A stretch of DNA of 64,000 nucleotides from assembly GCF_028596025.1 (NCBI RefSeq), contig NZ_CP117167.1, positions 5,952,001 through 6,016,000 on the forward strand. The letters run 5' to 3'. The stretch is from Mucilaginibacter jinjuensis. GTDB taxonomy: Bacteria > Bacteroidota > Bacteroidia > Sphingobacteriales > Sphingobacteriaceae. Positions 33,832 to 41,641 of the stretch are shown here, piece after piece (position 1 is the stretch's first letter; the number at the start of each line of letters is the position of its first letter). The notes below the pieces were generated by a model. That model was not told the origin of the DNA and searched no databases. It saw only the letters and a list, made by a program, of their open reading frames with translations. Made by a program: the position numbers and the translations under genes.

Positions 33832-34197
33832 TTAATTTATTTTAGCAAGTCGGTTCTTAGCTTCATCTATCGAGCCAACAAAGCCAACCAGGTTACCCTT
33901 ATTACTTTCGAAAATAAAGTCTTTCAAGCTTTTGCTGGTAAAGCCGCTATAATCGCCAACTATAGCAACCTGTACCTGATAGTTAGAAAACTTCTGCAAT
34001 ATTTCACCGGCAATTCTGGTCTTCAAATCAAAAAACTCAGGAATGATTTGATCTTTGCTGATGATGATTCTATCGGCACCCTGATATCTGCAATTGGCTA
34101 ATAGCTCCACAGCATCCTGAACCGTGTTAACTACCACTTTGCTATCCATCACCTCTGCAACGGGTATATTATTGATGTTAAATATATTGAGTTCCAT
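33832..34197 (-). CDS. DUF4180 protein within the thr operon
   Basis: A 121-residue protein resembling the DUF4180 family (GADRIIISKDQIIPEFFDLK, GEILQKFSNYQVQVAIVGDY). No signal peptide, membrane segment or catalytic motif is seen. It sits between thrB and thrC with gaps of 10 bp and 39 bp, so it is translated from the same mRNA as threonine enzymes. Whether it acts in that pathway is unknown. Confidence 0.8.
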   Translation of the reverse strand: MELNIFNINNIPVAEVMDSKVVVNTVQDAVELLANCRYQGADRIIISKDQIIPEFFDLKTRIAGEILQKFSNYQVQVAIVGDYSGFTSKSLKDFIFESNKGNLVGFVGSIDEAKNRLAKIN

Positions 34198-34207
34198 TTG
34201 TAATTGC

Positions 34208-35203
34208 CTAATCTAAAACTCTCGGCCCTGCATCATTAATTGGCGATACGTAGGCCTGTGAGCCTATCTTAATTTTAGTTAAATGATCCTGCAGTTTTTG
34301 GGTGATAGCATGCGCCGTTTGTTCATCGCGCGTAAACGCAAAAACAGACGGGCCGGAGCCAGAAATGCCAAAGCTAACTGCTCCGGCTTCCATTGCCATT
34401 TCGCGCATTAGGTAAAAATCAGGGATCAGCATGGCGCGTACGGGTTCAATTAAAACGTCCTTCATGCTACGGCCAATCAAATCGATGTCACCTGTATAAA
34501 GGCCGCTTACCAAACCGGCAATATTACCCCATTGGGTTACTGCATCTTTCAGCAACACACTGTTACGTATAATCTGGCGGGCTTCACGAGTTGGCACATC
34601 CACATCAGGGAATACAATAGCGCAATACAACTCTTTAGGGTGCGGCAAACGGATCACATCCAATGGCTCGTAACTGCGGATCAATACGAAGCCACCCATC
34701 AATGCCGGTGCAACGTTATCAGCATGGCCATGGCCGCAGGCCATTTCTTCGCCTTTCATGGCAAAAGGTAATAGTTTGTTAGCAGGGCTTTCGTCGCCTA
34801 GTAAAGTTTTAGCGGCAAATAAACCAGCTACCGTACTAGCCGAGCTTGAGCCCAGACCACTACCGATCGGCATTTTTTTATGTAACTCAATATCGAACCC
34901 AATATCTGAACGGCCGATACTATTCAAATAATGCTGCACGCTTACACTCACCGTATTTTTTGCCGGGTTAAGCGGCAGGCGGCCATCATCACCGGTAATT
35001 TTGCTGATGGTAATTCCTGGTTTATTGGTAAGGCGCATAATTACCTCGTCGCCCGGTGCCTCTACAGCGAAGCCGAGCACATCGAAACCGCAAACCACGT
35101 TGGCTACAGTCGCCGGTGCAAAAACGCGGATAGTATCGGTACCCAAAGGCTTAAATTGGGTATCCTTCTTTATATCTTCTGGCATTAGTATATCGTTTTC
35201 CAT
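34208..35203 (-). CDS. thrB: Homoserine kinase
   Basis: GHMP-family kinase that phosphorylates homoserine. The 331-residue protein shows the ATP-binding loop PIGSGLGSSSASTVAG, the N-terminal FAPATVANVVCGFDVLGF and the C-terminal SGSGPSVFAF. The first 20 residues form an extension before the domain. It lies 84 bp after thrA on the same strand; DUF4180 and thrC follow. Confidence 0.95.
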   Translation of the reverse strand: MENDILMPEDIKKDTQFKPLGTDTIRVFAPATVANVVCGFDVLGFAVEAPGDEVIMRLTNKPGITISKITGDDGRLPLNPAKNTVSVSVQHYLNSIGRSDIGFDIELHKKMPIGSGLGSSSASTVAGLFAAKTLLGDESPANKLLPFAMKGEEMACGHGHADNVAPALMGGFVLIRSYEPLDVIRLPHPKELYCAIVFPDVDVPTREARQIIRNSVLLKDAVTQWGNIAGLVSGLYTGDIDLIGRSMKDVLIEPVRAMLIPDFYLMREMAMEAGAVSFGISGSGPSVFAFTRDEQTAHAITQKLQDHLTKIKIGSQAYVSPINDAGPRVLD

Positions 35204-35287
35204 CGAATTATATTTTACTTACTCTATAGTTGAGATAGTAATTTTCAGCTTATTGATATCTTGACTCTTGTTTCTTATCTCTTGTTT

Positions 35288-37738
35288 CTAGTTAGCGCCT
35301 ACGTTTATTAAATCGGCAAACACACCTGCGGCAGTAACTTCGGCACCGGCACCCGGGCCTTTTACTACCATAGGGCGCTCGTAATAACGATCTGTTGTAA
35401 AGGCAATGATATTATCAGCGCCCGACATCATGTAGAACGGATGGTTTTCATCAACCATTTGCAGGCTGATTGTAGCTTTACCATTATCCAGTTTACCTAC
35501 GTAACGCAGTACTTTTTTCTCGGCTTCGGCTTTATTTTTCAGGTCGTTAAAGAAAGCGTCTTCGTTTTTAAGTGCGGTGTAAAAATCTTCAACCGTTTGC
35601 GCGTCAAGGCACGATTGCGGCAAAATATTATCAATCACAATGTCCGATGCCTCCATCGCGTAACCCGCATCGCGGGCAAGGATCAATACTTTGCGCATAA
35701 AGTCGGTGCCACGTAAATCATCGCGTGGGTCTGGTTCGGTATAGCCAGCTTCCTGCGCCATTTTAACCACATCGTGGAAACTCGCATCGCCTTTAAAGTT
35801 ATTAAAGATGAACGAGATAGTTCCCGATAGGATAGCTTCCATGCGTTGCACACGGTCGCCGCTCACCATTAAATCACGCAGGGTACGGATAATTGGCAAA
35901 CCGGCTCCAACGTTGGTTTCGTAAAAGAAATCAACTCCATGCTGCAATGCAGTTTCTTTAAAAGTACGGTACTGCGCATAAGATGATGAATTACCGATCT
36001 TATTACAGGTAACTACTGATATATTAGCTTTAAAGCATTGCTCATAAAAAGCAATTGGCAACGGGCTTGCGGTATTGTCTACAAACACACAATTAGGCAG
36101 GTTCATGCTTTTCATCCGTTCTACAAACCCTTCCAGGTCGGCCTGCTCGCCATTGCGCTCTAAATCTTCGGCCCAATTTTCTAAAGATAAACCATCGCTG
36201 CTGAAAAGCATTTTACGGCTATTGCTGATCCCTGCAATTTTAACCTGGATCTTATTTTTGTCGCGCAGAAACTGGTTATGTTGGTTCAATTGTTTAAACA
36301 ATGTGCGGCCGATGTTTCCTGTTCCTAAGCAAAATGCATTCAACGTTTTATTAAGTTGGGTAAAGAAAGCATCATGTACTGCATTTAGCGCTTTAGCCAG
36401 ATCAACAGCTGAAATAATTACCGAGATATTGTATTCTGACGAGCCTTGTGCAATTGCCCTTACATTTACACCGTTACGGCCCAGTGCATGGAACAGCTTG
36501 CCACTCATGCCGGGTGTTTGTTTCATGTTTTCGCCAACCACGGCAAGCACAGCCAGTTTATCTTCGATAATCGGGTCTTCCAGTTTTTTAGCCAGAAGTT
36601 CCAGTTCAAATTCCTGCTCAATTAAAGCTTTTGCACGGTGTGCATCTGCCGGGTTAACAGCAAAAGTGATGGTATGCTCTGATGATGATTGGGTGATCAA
36701 TATCACATTGATCTGCTCCCGCGATAATAAAGAGAACAGCCTGCCGCTAAAGCCCGCTTTACCCACCATCCCGCTACCGGTAAGGTTAATAACGCTGATC
36801 TCATTTACAGATGAAATACCTTTAATTGGCAAATGAGATTCTTTAGAAGTATGGCTGATCACTGTACCTTCAAACTCAGGCTCGAAAGTATTTTTAATCA
36901 CAATCGGAATTTTCTTCAAAAACGCCGGGATCATGGTTGGCGGGTAAATCACTTTTGCACCGAAGTATGATAGCTCCATGGCTTCAGTATAAGTAAGATC
37001 TGTTAATGAGAAAGCCTTTTTCACAATGCGTGGGTCGGCAGTCATCATCCCATTAACATCTGTCCATATCTCTATAGCGGATGCATTAAGTGCCGAACCG
37101 AAGATAGCAGCTGTATAATCGCTGCCACCGCGACCAAGTGTTGTTACCTGTCCGGCATCATTACTGGCTATAAAGCCGGTTACTACTAGCACTTTACCTT
37201 TATTCTCAGCATAAAAACCGCTGATCAGCATTTCACTTAATTCAGTATTTACCTTGGCCTGTCCAAAAGTGCTGTCGGTTTTTATAAGGTCGGTGCTGTC
37301 AACAAAAATAACTTCGGGGATATATTGCAATGCAATACGGCTCACCATTAAAGCGGCGCAACGTTCGCCATAGCTTAAAATAAGGTCGCGTGTTTTCGGG
37401 GTCAGTTCGCGCAGGGTTAAAACACCTTGCAACAAATCTTCCAGCTCATTAAAATAAATTTTAAGGCGGGTAAGTAGCGGGTTTTGGTTATGGATATCAA
37501 CCAGGTTTTTAGCTGCATCAAAATGGCGCGTTTGCAGTTCGGCCAGCTGAGGTGTAAAACTTTCGCCCGAAGCCGCTTTCTCTGCCATTGAAGCCAGCAG
37601 GTTGGTTACGCCACTCATGGCTGATAGCACGATAACCGGCTTATCATCAGCCTTGCTTTCCTGCTTTAAAATCTCGATCAGCGTTTTGATACTTGTTGCC
37701 GATCCTACTGAGGTACCTCCGAATTTTAATACTTTCAT
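35288..37738 (-). CDS. thrA: Bifunctional aspartate kinase/homoserine dehydrogenase
   Basis: Catalyses the first and third steps of the aspartate pathway. The 816-residue fusion has the kinase domain (MKVLKFGGTSVGSATS; GRGGSDYTAAIFG), two ACT regulatory domains around 310-455 (LTGSGMVGKAGFSGRLFS), and the dehydrogenase from about 465 (CLGTGNIGRTLFKQL; DPRDDLRGTDFMRKVLILA). First gene of the thr operon. The ATG lies 13 bp after a terminator that is part of a Thr/Ile attenuator, so transcription into the gene is probably regulated by aminoacyl-tRNA supply. Confidence 0.96.
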   Translation of the reverse strand: MKVLKFGGTSVGSATSIKTLIEILKQESKADDKPVIVLSAMSGVTNLLASMAEKAASGESFTPQLAELQTRHFDAAKNLVDIHNQNPLLTRLKIYFNELEDLLQGVLTLRELTPKTRDLILSYGERCAALMVSRIALQYIPEVIFVDSTDLIKTDSTFGQAKVNTELSEMLISGFYAENKGKVLVVTGFIASNDAGQVTTLGRGGSDYTAAIFGSALNASAIEIWTDVNGMMTADPRIVKKAFSLTDLTYTEAMELSYFGAKVIYPPTMIPAFLKKIPIVIKNTFEPEFEGTVISHTSKESHLPIKGISSVNEISVINLTGSGMVGKAGFSGRLFSLLSREQINVILITQSSSEHTITFAVNPADAHRAKALIEQEFELELLAKKLEDPIIEDKLAVLAVVGENMKQTPGMSGKLFHALGRNGVNVRAIAQGSSEYNISVIISAVDLAKALNAVHDAFFTQLNKTLNAFCLGTGNIGRTLFKQLNQHNQFLRDKNKIQVKIAGISNSRKMLFSSDGLSLENWAEDLERNGEQADLEGFVERMKSMNLPNCVFVDNTASPLPIAFYEQCFKANISVVTCNKIGNSSSYAQYRTFKETALQHGVDFFYETNVGAGLPIIRTLRDLMVSGDRVQRMEAILSGTISFIFNNFKGDASFHDVVKMAQEAGYTEPDPRDDLRGTDFMRKVLILARDAGYAMEASDIVIDNILPQSCLDAQTVEDFYTALKNEDAFFNDLKNKAEAEKKVLRYVGKLDNGKATISLQMVDENHPFYMMSGADNIIAFTTDRYYERPMVVKGPGAGAEVTAAGVFADLINVGAN

Positions 37739-37750
37739 AAGCTTTTAAAA

Positions 37751-37784
37751 CAAAAACGCCTTCCCCATTTTCTGGAGGAAGGCG
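37751..37784 (-). terminator. Attenuator terminator of the thr operon
   Basis: On the minus strand CGCCTTCCTC pairs with GGGGAAGGCG (one G-U pair) around an 8-nt loop and ends in TTTTTGTTTT, directly before the thrA ATG. Its 5' arm contains CTTCCTCC (37774-37781), which is perfectly complementary to GGAGGAAG at 37822-37829 in the leader, so an alternative antiterminator helix can form. Confidence 0.85.
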
Positions 37785-37817
37785 CCTTGTTGGTTTTTAT
37801 TTATTTACACCATACGG

Positions 37818-37886
37818 TTATCTTCCTCCATGCTTTCTGCATGTGGTAATAATAATCGAAGTAATAATGGTGCTGTTAGTAATCAC
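37818..37886 (-). CDS. Thr/Ile-rich leader peptide of the thr operon
   Basis: A 22-codon frame starting with GTG and ending with TAA just before the attenuator. The peptide MITNSTIITSIIITTCRKHG (plus GR) has 11 Thr or Ile residues among residues 2-15, the composition expected when threonine and isoleucine supply is sensed. Its last codons overlap GGAGGAAG, the antiterminator arm: a ribosome at the stop would mask that arm and let the terminator form, while one stalled at Thr/Ile codons would leave it free. A CATGC-AGAAA-GCATG hairpin lies at 37829-37843. No strong ribosome-binding site is seen. Confidence 0.75.
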   Translation of the reverse strand: MITNSTIITSIIITTCRKHGGR

Positions 37887-37982
37887 GTTGTTATGTCGTT
37901 GTTTGACGGGTGTAAATTAAGGGTATAATATTTAAATATCCAAGAACAAAGCGTTTTTATTTTTTAGCGCAACATTGTTTTG

Positions 37983-37990
37983 TAATTTTG
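37983..37990 (+). promoter_or_regulatory. -7 box of rsgA
   Basis: TAATTTTG is an exact TAnnTTTG match ending 5 bp before the ATG, so the mRNA would be nearly leaderless. It also argues against the TTG codon at 37975 as the start. Confidence 0.6.
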
Positions 37991-37995
37991 GCCGG

Positions 37996-38916
37996 ATGCA
38001 GGGACTTGTAACAAAATCAACCGGAAGCTGGTACCAGGTACAAACACCAGAAGGTGATGTGGTTGATTGCCGCATTAAGGGCAAGTTCCGTATTAAAGGG
38101 ATTACCACCACCAACCCTATTGCCGTTGGCGACCGTGTGGAGTTTGAAGCCGAGCCCGACCAGGCCACCGGTGTAATTACCAAACTGCATGATCGTAAAA
38201 ACTACATCATCCGCAAATCCATCAACCTCTCTAAACAAGCGCAAATCATCGCGGCCAATTTAGATCAGGCTATACTGGTGGTAACGCTCGCTTCGCCACG
38301 TACCTCATTAGGTTTTATTGACCGCTTTCTGGTTACTGCCGAAGCTTATGACATACCTGCCCGTTTAGTGTTTAATAAACTGGATTTATTTAGTGATGAA
38401 GGACTGGAAATATTAGACGAATACAAACAGGTTTACGAAAGCATAGGCTATCCTTGTTTCCAGGTTTCTGCCATTGAAGGCACTAACATCCTTGATTTAA
38501 AAGCTCAATTGAAGGATCGCATTACATTATTTACCGGTCACTCGGGTGTAGGTAAATCGAGCCTGATGAACGCTATATTGCCCGAGTTGAGCCTGCGTAC
38601 CAGTCAGGTTTCTGATTGGAGCGATAAAGGAACACATACCACCACTTTTGCCGAAATGTTTGAACTACCCGAAGGTGGTTTTATTATAGATACGCCAGGT
38701 ATCCGTGAGTTAGGCATTATCGATATTGAAAAACAAGAGCTCGGCCATTTCTTCCCCGAAATGCGCGAGCGTATGCATGATTGCCGTTTTAACAATTGCC
38801 GACATATTAATGAGCCGGGCTGCGCTGTATTGGCTGCGCTTGAAAATGGCGAGATTGAGCCGTCGCGGTATGAGAGTTATTTGAGCATTTATCATGGTAA
38901 TGATACACGCGCGTAG
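37996..38916 (+). CDS. rsgA: Small ribosomal subunit biogenesis GTPase RsgA
   Basis: Circularly permuted GTPase that checks 30S maturation. The 306-residue protein has an N-terminal OB domain (GLVTKSTGSWYQVQ), the permuted G motifs (FNKLDL = G4, then GHSGVGKSSLMNAI = G1, DTPGIRELG = G3) and the zinc knuckle CRFNNCRHINEPGC. ATG at 37996 is supported by the -7 box directly upstream. Diverges from thrA. Confidence 0.96.
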   Translation: MQGLVTKSTGSWYQVQTPEGDVVDCRIKGKFRIKGITTTNPIAVGDRVEFEAEPDQATGVITKLHDRKNYIIRKSINLSKQAQIIAANLDQAILVVTLASPRTSLGFIDRFLVTAEAYDIPARLVFNKLDLFSDEGLEILDEYKQVYESIGYPCFQVSAIEGTNILDLKAQLKDRITLFTGHSGVGKSSLMNAILPELSLRTSQVSDWSDKGTHTTTFAEMFELPEGGFIIDTPGIRELGIIDIEKQELGHFFPEMRERMHDCRFNNCRHINEPGCAVLAALENGEIEPSRYESYLSIYHGNDTRA

Positions 38917-38953
38917 CTCAGAGGCAAGAGATAAGACACTCATCGCTTTTATA

Positions 38954-39083
38954 AGAGACACAAAGTATTGTGTCTCTACGTACAATTTTCCTTTGTAGAG
39001 ACACAAGGTGTTGTGTCTCTCGCCATGCAGATCAACAAACAAGGTTCTCATTAATTAAGAGACACAAAATATTGTGCCTCTAC
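38954..39083. repeat. Three family A palindromes in tandem
   Basis: Copies at 38954-38979 (loop AGTA), 38995-39023 (inverted form, loop GGTG) and 39058-39083 (loop AATA), each with the AGAGACACAA/TTGTGTCTCT-type arms. Alternating orientation resembles BIME arrays of REP sequences. They fill the gap between rsgA and dtd. Confidence 0.85.
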
Positions 39084-39139
39084 GTGAAGGCAAACCGAAC
39101 AAATTCCCATCCCGATTCTTGATTCTCGATTCATGATTC

Positions 39140-39147
39140 TATTTTTG
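39140..39147 (+). promoter_or_regulatory. -7 box of dtd
   Basis: TATTTTTG, an exact TAnnTTTG, ends 3 bp before the chosen ATG at 39151 and rules out the in-frame ATG at 39133. Confidence 0.5.
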
Positions 39148-39150
39148 AAC

Positions 39151-39609
39151 ATGCGCGCAGTAATACAAAGAGTAACCCAGGCATCATGCACGGTTGAAGG
39201 CCAGATAACCGGCGAAATACAAACTGGATTCATGATATTATTAGGCATTGAAGAAAGTGATAATACCGACGACCTGCAATGGCTGGCCACCAAAATTGTA
39301 AACATGCGGGTGTTTGGTGATGAAAACGGGTTGATGAATAAATCGCTTGCTGATGTTAACGGTAACATCCTTTTGATCTCCCAATTCACGCTCTATGCCC
39401 AAACTAAAAAAGGCAATCGCCCATCATTTATTCGCGCAGCAAAACCTCCTATTGCCATTCCTTTATATGAAGAAATGATTGTAATGTTGGAATCGCTGTT
39501 AGGTAAAAAGATAGCTACCGGAATTTTTGGAGCAGATATGAAGGTTGCCCTGATTAATGATGGCCCGGTTACTATTGTGATGGACACGAAGGATAAAGAG
39601 AATTTTTAA
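39151..39609 (+). CDS. dtd: D-aminoacyl-tRNA deacylase
   Basis: Hydrolyses D-aminoacyl-tRNA (and Gly-tRNA-Ala), keeping D-amino acids out of proteins. The 152-residue protein has MRAVIQRVTQASCTVEG, the SQFTLYA motif and the C-terminal DGPVTIVMD, all typical of DTD. ATG at 39151 is chosen from homology and the adjacent -7 box. A family C repeat follows. Confidence 0.95.
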   Translation: MRAVIQRVTQASCTVEGQITGEIQTGFMILLGIEESDNTDDLQWLATKIVNMRVFGDENGLMNKSLADVNGNILLISQFTLYAQTKKGNRPSFIRAAKPPIAIPLYEEMIVMLESLLGKKIATGIFGADMKVALINDGPVTIVMDTKDKENF

Positions 39610-39630
39610 ATCCCTGCCACATACCCTTTT

Positions 39631-39707
39631 GTCATTCCGAGGTACGAGGAATCTTCTGCTGTAGACAAGTATATTGAAGAAGATTCTTCGCTACCGCTCT
39701 GAATGAC
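39631..39707. repeat. Palindromic element family C, copy 2
   Basis: GTCATTCCGAGGTACGAGGA at the left pairs with TTCGCTACCGCTCTGAATGAC at the right in imperfect form, with AATCTTCT/AGAAGATT inner arms. Lies between dtd and the MazG-like gene. Confidence 0.8.
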
Positions 39708-39736
39708 AAATTGCTTTTTACTATTACTTTTGCCCT

Positions 39737-40063
39737 ATGCAAATCAAAGAAGCTCAAGAATTAGTCGATAAATGGATCAACACCATGGGTATCCGTTACT
39801 TTAACGAACTTACCAATACCGCCATTTTAATGGAAGAAGTTGGCGAAGTTGCCCGCATTATGGCGCGGCAATACGGCGAGCAATCTTTCAAAAAATCTGA
39901 TACTGAAGTTAATTTGGCCGATGAAATGGCCGATGTACTATTCGTATTAATTTGCCTTGCTAACCAAACCGGCATTGATTTAACTGAAGCATTGGAGAAG
40001 AATTTGGTTAAGAAAAGTATCCGGGATGCGGATAGGCATAAGAATAATGAGAAGTTGAAGTAG
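39737..40063 (+). CDS. MazG-type nucleotide pyrophosphohydrolase
   Basis: A 108-residue helical protein of the MazG/dUTPase-like all-alpha NTP pyrophosphatase group. The metal-binding pattern EExxE...ExxD is visible in AILMEEVGEVARIMARQYG and NLADEMADVLFVLICLA. Single-domain forms clean up non-canonical nucleotides; the exact substrate is unknown. TACTTTTG at 39725-39732 matches the -7 consensus just before the ATG. Confidence 0.9.
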   Translation: MQIKEAQELVDKWINTMGIRYFNELTNTAILMEEVGEVARIMARQYGEQSFKKSDTEVNLADEMADVLFVLICLANQTGIDLTEALEKNLVKKSIRDADRHKNNEKLK

Positions 40064-40065
40064 CA

Positions 40066-40174
40066 ACCCCTCCCAACCCTCCCTGGAAGGGAGGGCTAAA
40101 AAGAAGTCTCCCCAACCGGGGGAGATTTAGAGGGGGTTTCGACGAGATTGCCACGTCGTTCCTCCTCGCAATGA
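40066..40174. repeat. Adjacent family F and half family B repeats
   Basis: Family F copy at 40066-40138 (CCCTCCCTGGAAGGGAGGG and CTCCCCAACCGGGGGAG hairpins), joined to one half of family B at 40140-40174 (GAGATTGCCACGTCGTTCCT...CGCAATGAC). Family B here lacks its left half. Confidence 0.75.
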
Positions 40175-40344
40175 CAAAATTTATGGCATATCTTGATTCC
40201 TGACTCTCGATTCTTGATTCTATTCTTAGGGAAATCCAATAACTTTCACTTACTTTGAAGGTTATTATTTTTTATAATTACTTGTTAACCAACGGCAGAC
40301 TAAAATTAAGGGGTTAGCTCGCTACATGGTATAAAACATTCAGG

Positions 40345-41160
40345 GTGAATAAAACTTTACAATTTAAAGGTTTATGGGCAGTAATTTTAGGCGGATCCGG
40401 AGGCTTTGGGCTGGCGGCTGCCGAAAAACTAGCTTCTCAAGGCATGAACATAGCGGTAATTTACCGCGAAATGGCTACTGCTGATAAACTTGTTCGTGAG
40501 AAATTTAGTGCGATAGCATCTGCTAATGATGTAGAAGTATTGGCTTACAATATCAATGCCTTAAACGAAGCCGGTCGCGAAAATTTTCTACAACAATTCA
40601 CAGCATCTGTTGGCAAAACACAGTGTGTAAAAGTGCTGCTCCATGCTATTGCCCGCGGCAATTTAAAGCCATTAACGGCAGATACCCCCGAAGCCGAAAC
40701 TTATGGCACCTTAACCGCCGAAGATATTCAGCTCACCACTTACGCCATGTCTAACAGCTTGCTGGATTGGGCAAACTTGCTTATCAGCAATAATCTTTTT
40801 TGTAAAGGCGCGCGCATTATTGGTTTAACCAGCGAGGGTTCGCACAAATATTGGGATGGTTATGCGGCTGTATCAATGGCCAAAGCGTCTCTGGAAAGCC
40901 TTTGCACTTATATGGCGGTTGAGTACAGCAAATACGGTATCAACACTAATGTAATACAGGCGGGGATTACCGATACTTTTTCATTGCGGAAAATTCCGGG
41001 GCATGATCAACTGATTGAAATGGCTACAGCCCGTAACCCTTATGGTCGCATTACCCAGCCGGGCGATGTTGCCGGGGTTGTTTACCTGCTTTGTACCGAT
41101 GAAGCTGCCTGGATAAACGGCACAATAATTCATGTCGACGGCGGCGAACATTGTCGCTAA
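40345..41160 (+). CDS. Enoyl-ACP reductase-like SDR (FabL/FabI type)
   Basis: A 271-residue short-chain dehydrogenase. The cofactor loop is GGSGGFGLAAAE, and the active-site spacing GYAAVSMAKASLESL (Tyr then Lys seven positions later) is that of enoyl-ACP reductases such as FabL, rather than FabG ketoreductases. The C-terminus IHVDGG is standard. Start is GTG at 40345; no in-frame ATG lies nearby upstream. First gene of a five-gene operon with a dehydratase, ketosynthase, ACP and phosphopantetheinyl transferase. Confidence 0.82.
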   Translation: MNKTLQFKGLWAVILGGSGGFGLAAAEKLASQGMNIAVIYREMATADKLVREKFSAIASANDVEVLAYNINALNEAGRENFLQQFTASVGKTQCVKVLLHAIARGNLKPLTADTPEAETYGTLTAEDIQLTTYAMSNSLLDWANLLISNNLFCKGARIIGLTSEGSHKYWDGYAAVSMAKASLESLCTYMAVEYSKYGINTNVIQAGITDTFSLRKIPGHDQLIEMATARNPYGRITQPGDVAGVVYLLCTDEAAWINGTIIHVDGGEHCR

Positions 41161-41179
41161 TTCCCTGTTAATTAAACCT

Positions 41180-41641
41180 ATGTATAAAAATATATTAAAC
41201 CTTTTACCTTATAAATCATCTTTTAGGTTTGTAGATCATATTTCGTCGTTGGATATGGACGGCGTTGTAGGCGAATACACCTTAAAAGAGGATGCTTTTT
41301 TTTACGAAGACCATTTTGCCGGTAACCCGGTTACACCAGGTGTAATTGTAACCGAGATTATGGCGCAGATTGGATTAGTAGTATTAGGAATTTTCTTGAT
41401 ATTACACGAAAGTGATGTTAATTTTACAGACGATGAGTTAATGTTCCCCCTGCTTACCTCAACAGATGTATCTTTTTATAAAATGGTGCTGCCGGGGCAA
41501 AGGGTTATTGTGAAATCGCAAAAGCAATACTTCCGTTTCGGTAAGCTCAAGTGCTACGTAGAAATGTTGGATACCAATAATGAACTGATTGCCAAAGGCA
41601 TGTTTTCGGGCATAATTAAAAATACGGGCTTCAAGAAATGA
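41180..41641 (+). CDS. FabZ/FabA-like hotdog dehydratase
   Basis: A 153-residue hotdog-fold protein. The active-site segment EDHFAGNPVTPGVIVTEIMAQ is equivalent to the FabZ HFPGxPxxPG helix, with its His retained. It begins MYKNILNLLPYKSSFRFVD, where the family has LLPHRYPFLLVD. The Glu/Asp pairing partner is plausibly the Glu in VTEIMAQ. Predicted to dehydrate 3-hydroxyacyl-ACP. Starts 19 bp after the reductase stop and overlaps the ketosynthase start by 4 bp. Confidence 0.85.
   Translation: MYKNILNLLPYKSSFRFVDHISSLDMDGVVGEYTLKEDAFFYEDHFAGNPVTPGVIVTEIMAQIGLVVLGIFLILHESDVNFTDDELMFPLLTSTDVSFYKMVLPGQRVIVKSQKQYFRFGKLKCYVEMLDTNNELIAKGMFSGIIKNTGFKK

Noticed and set aside
36075..36836. 253-codon frame antisense to thrA
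   Set aside because: Shadow of the thrA coding strand; Ser/Leu-rich translation and no independent support.
37932..38183. Second leader-type frame near thrA
   Set aside because: It is antisense to rsgA and lies upstream of the region that shows the attenuator; its codons are not enriched in Thr/Ile.
38954..39083. Possible CRISPR array (three similar units)
   Set aside because: Units are palindromes in alternating orientation with unequal spacing and no unique 30-bp spacers; copies also occur singly elsewhere.
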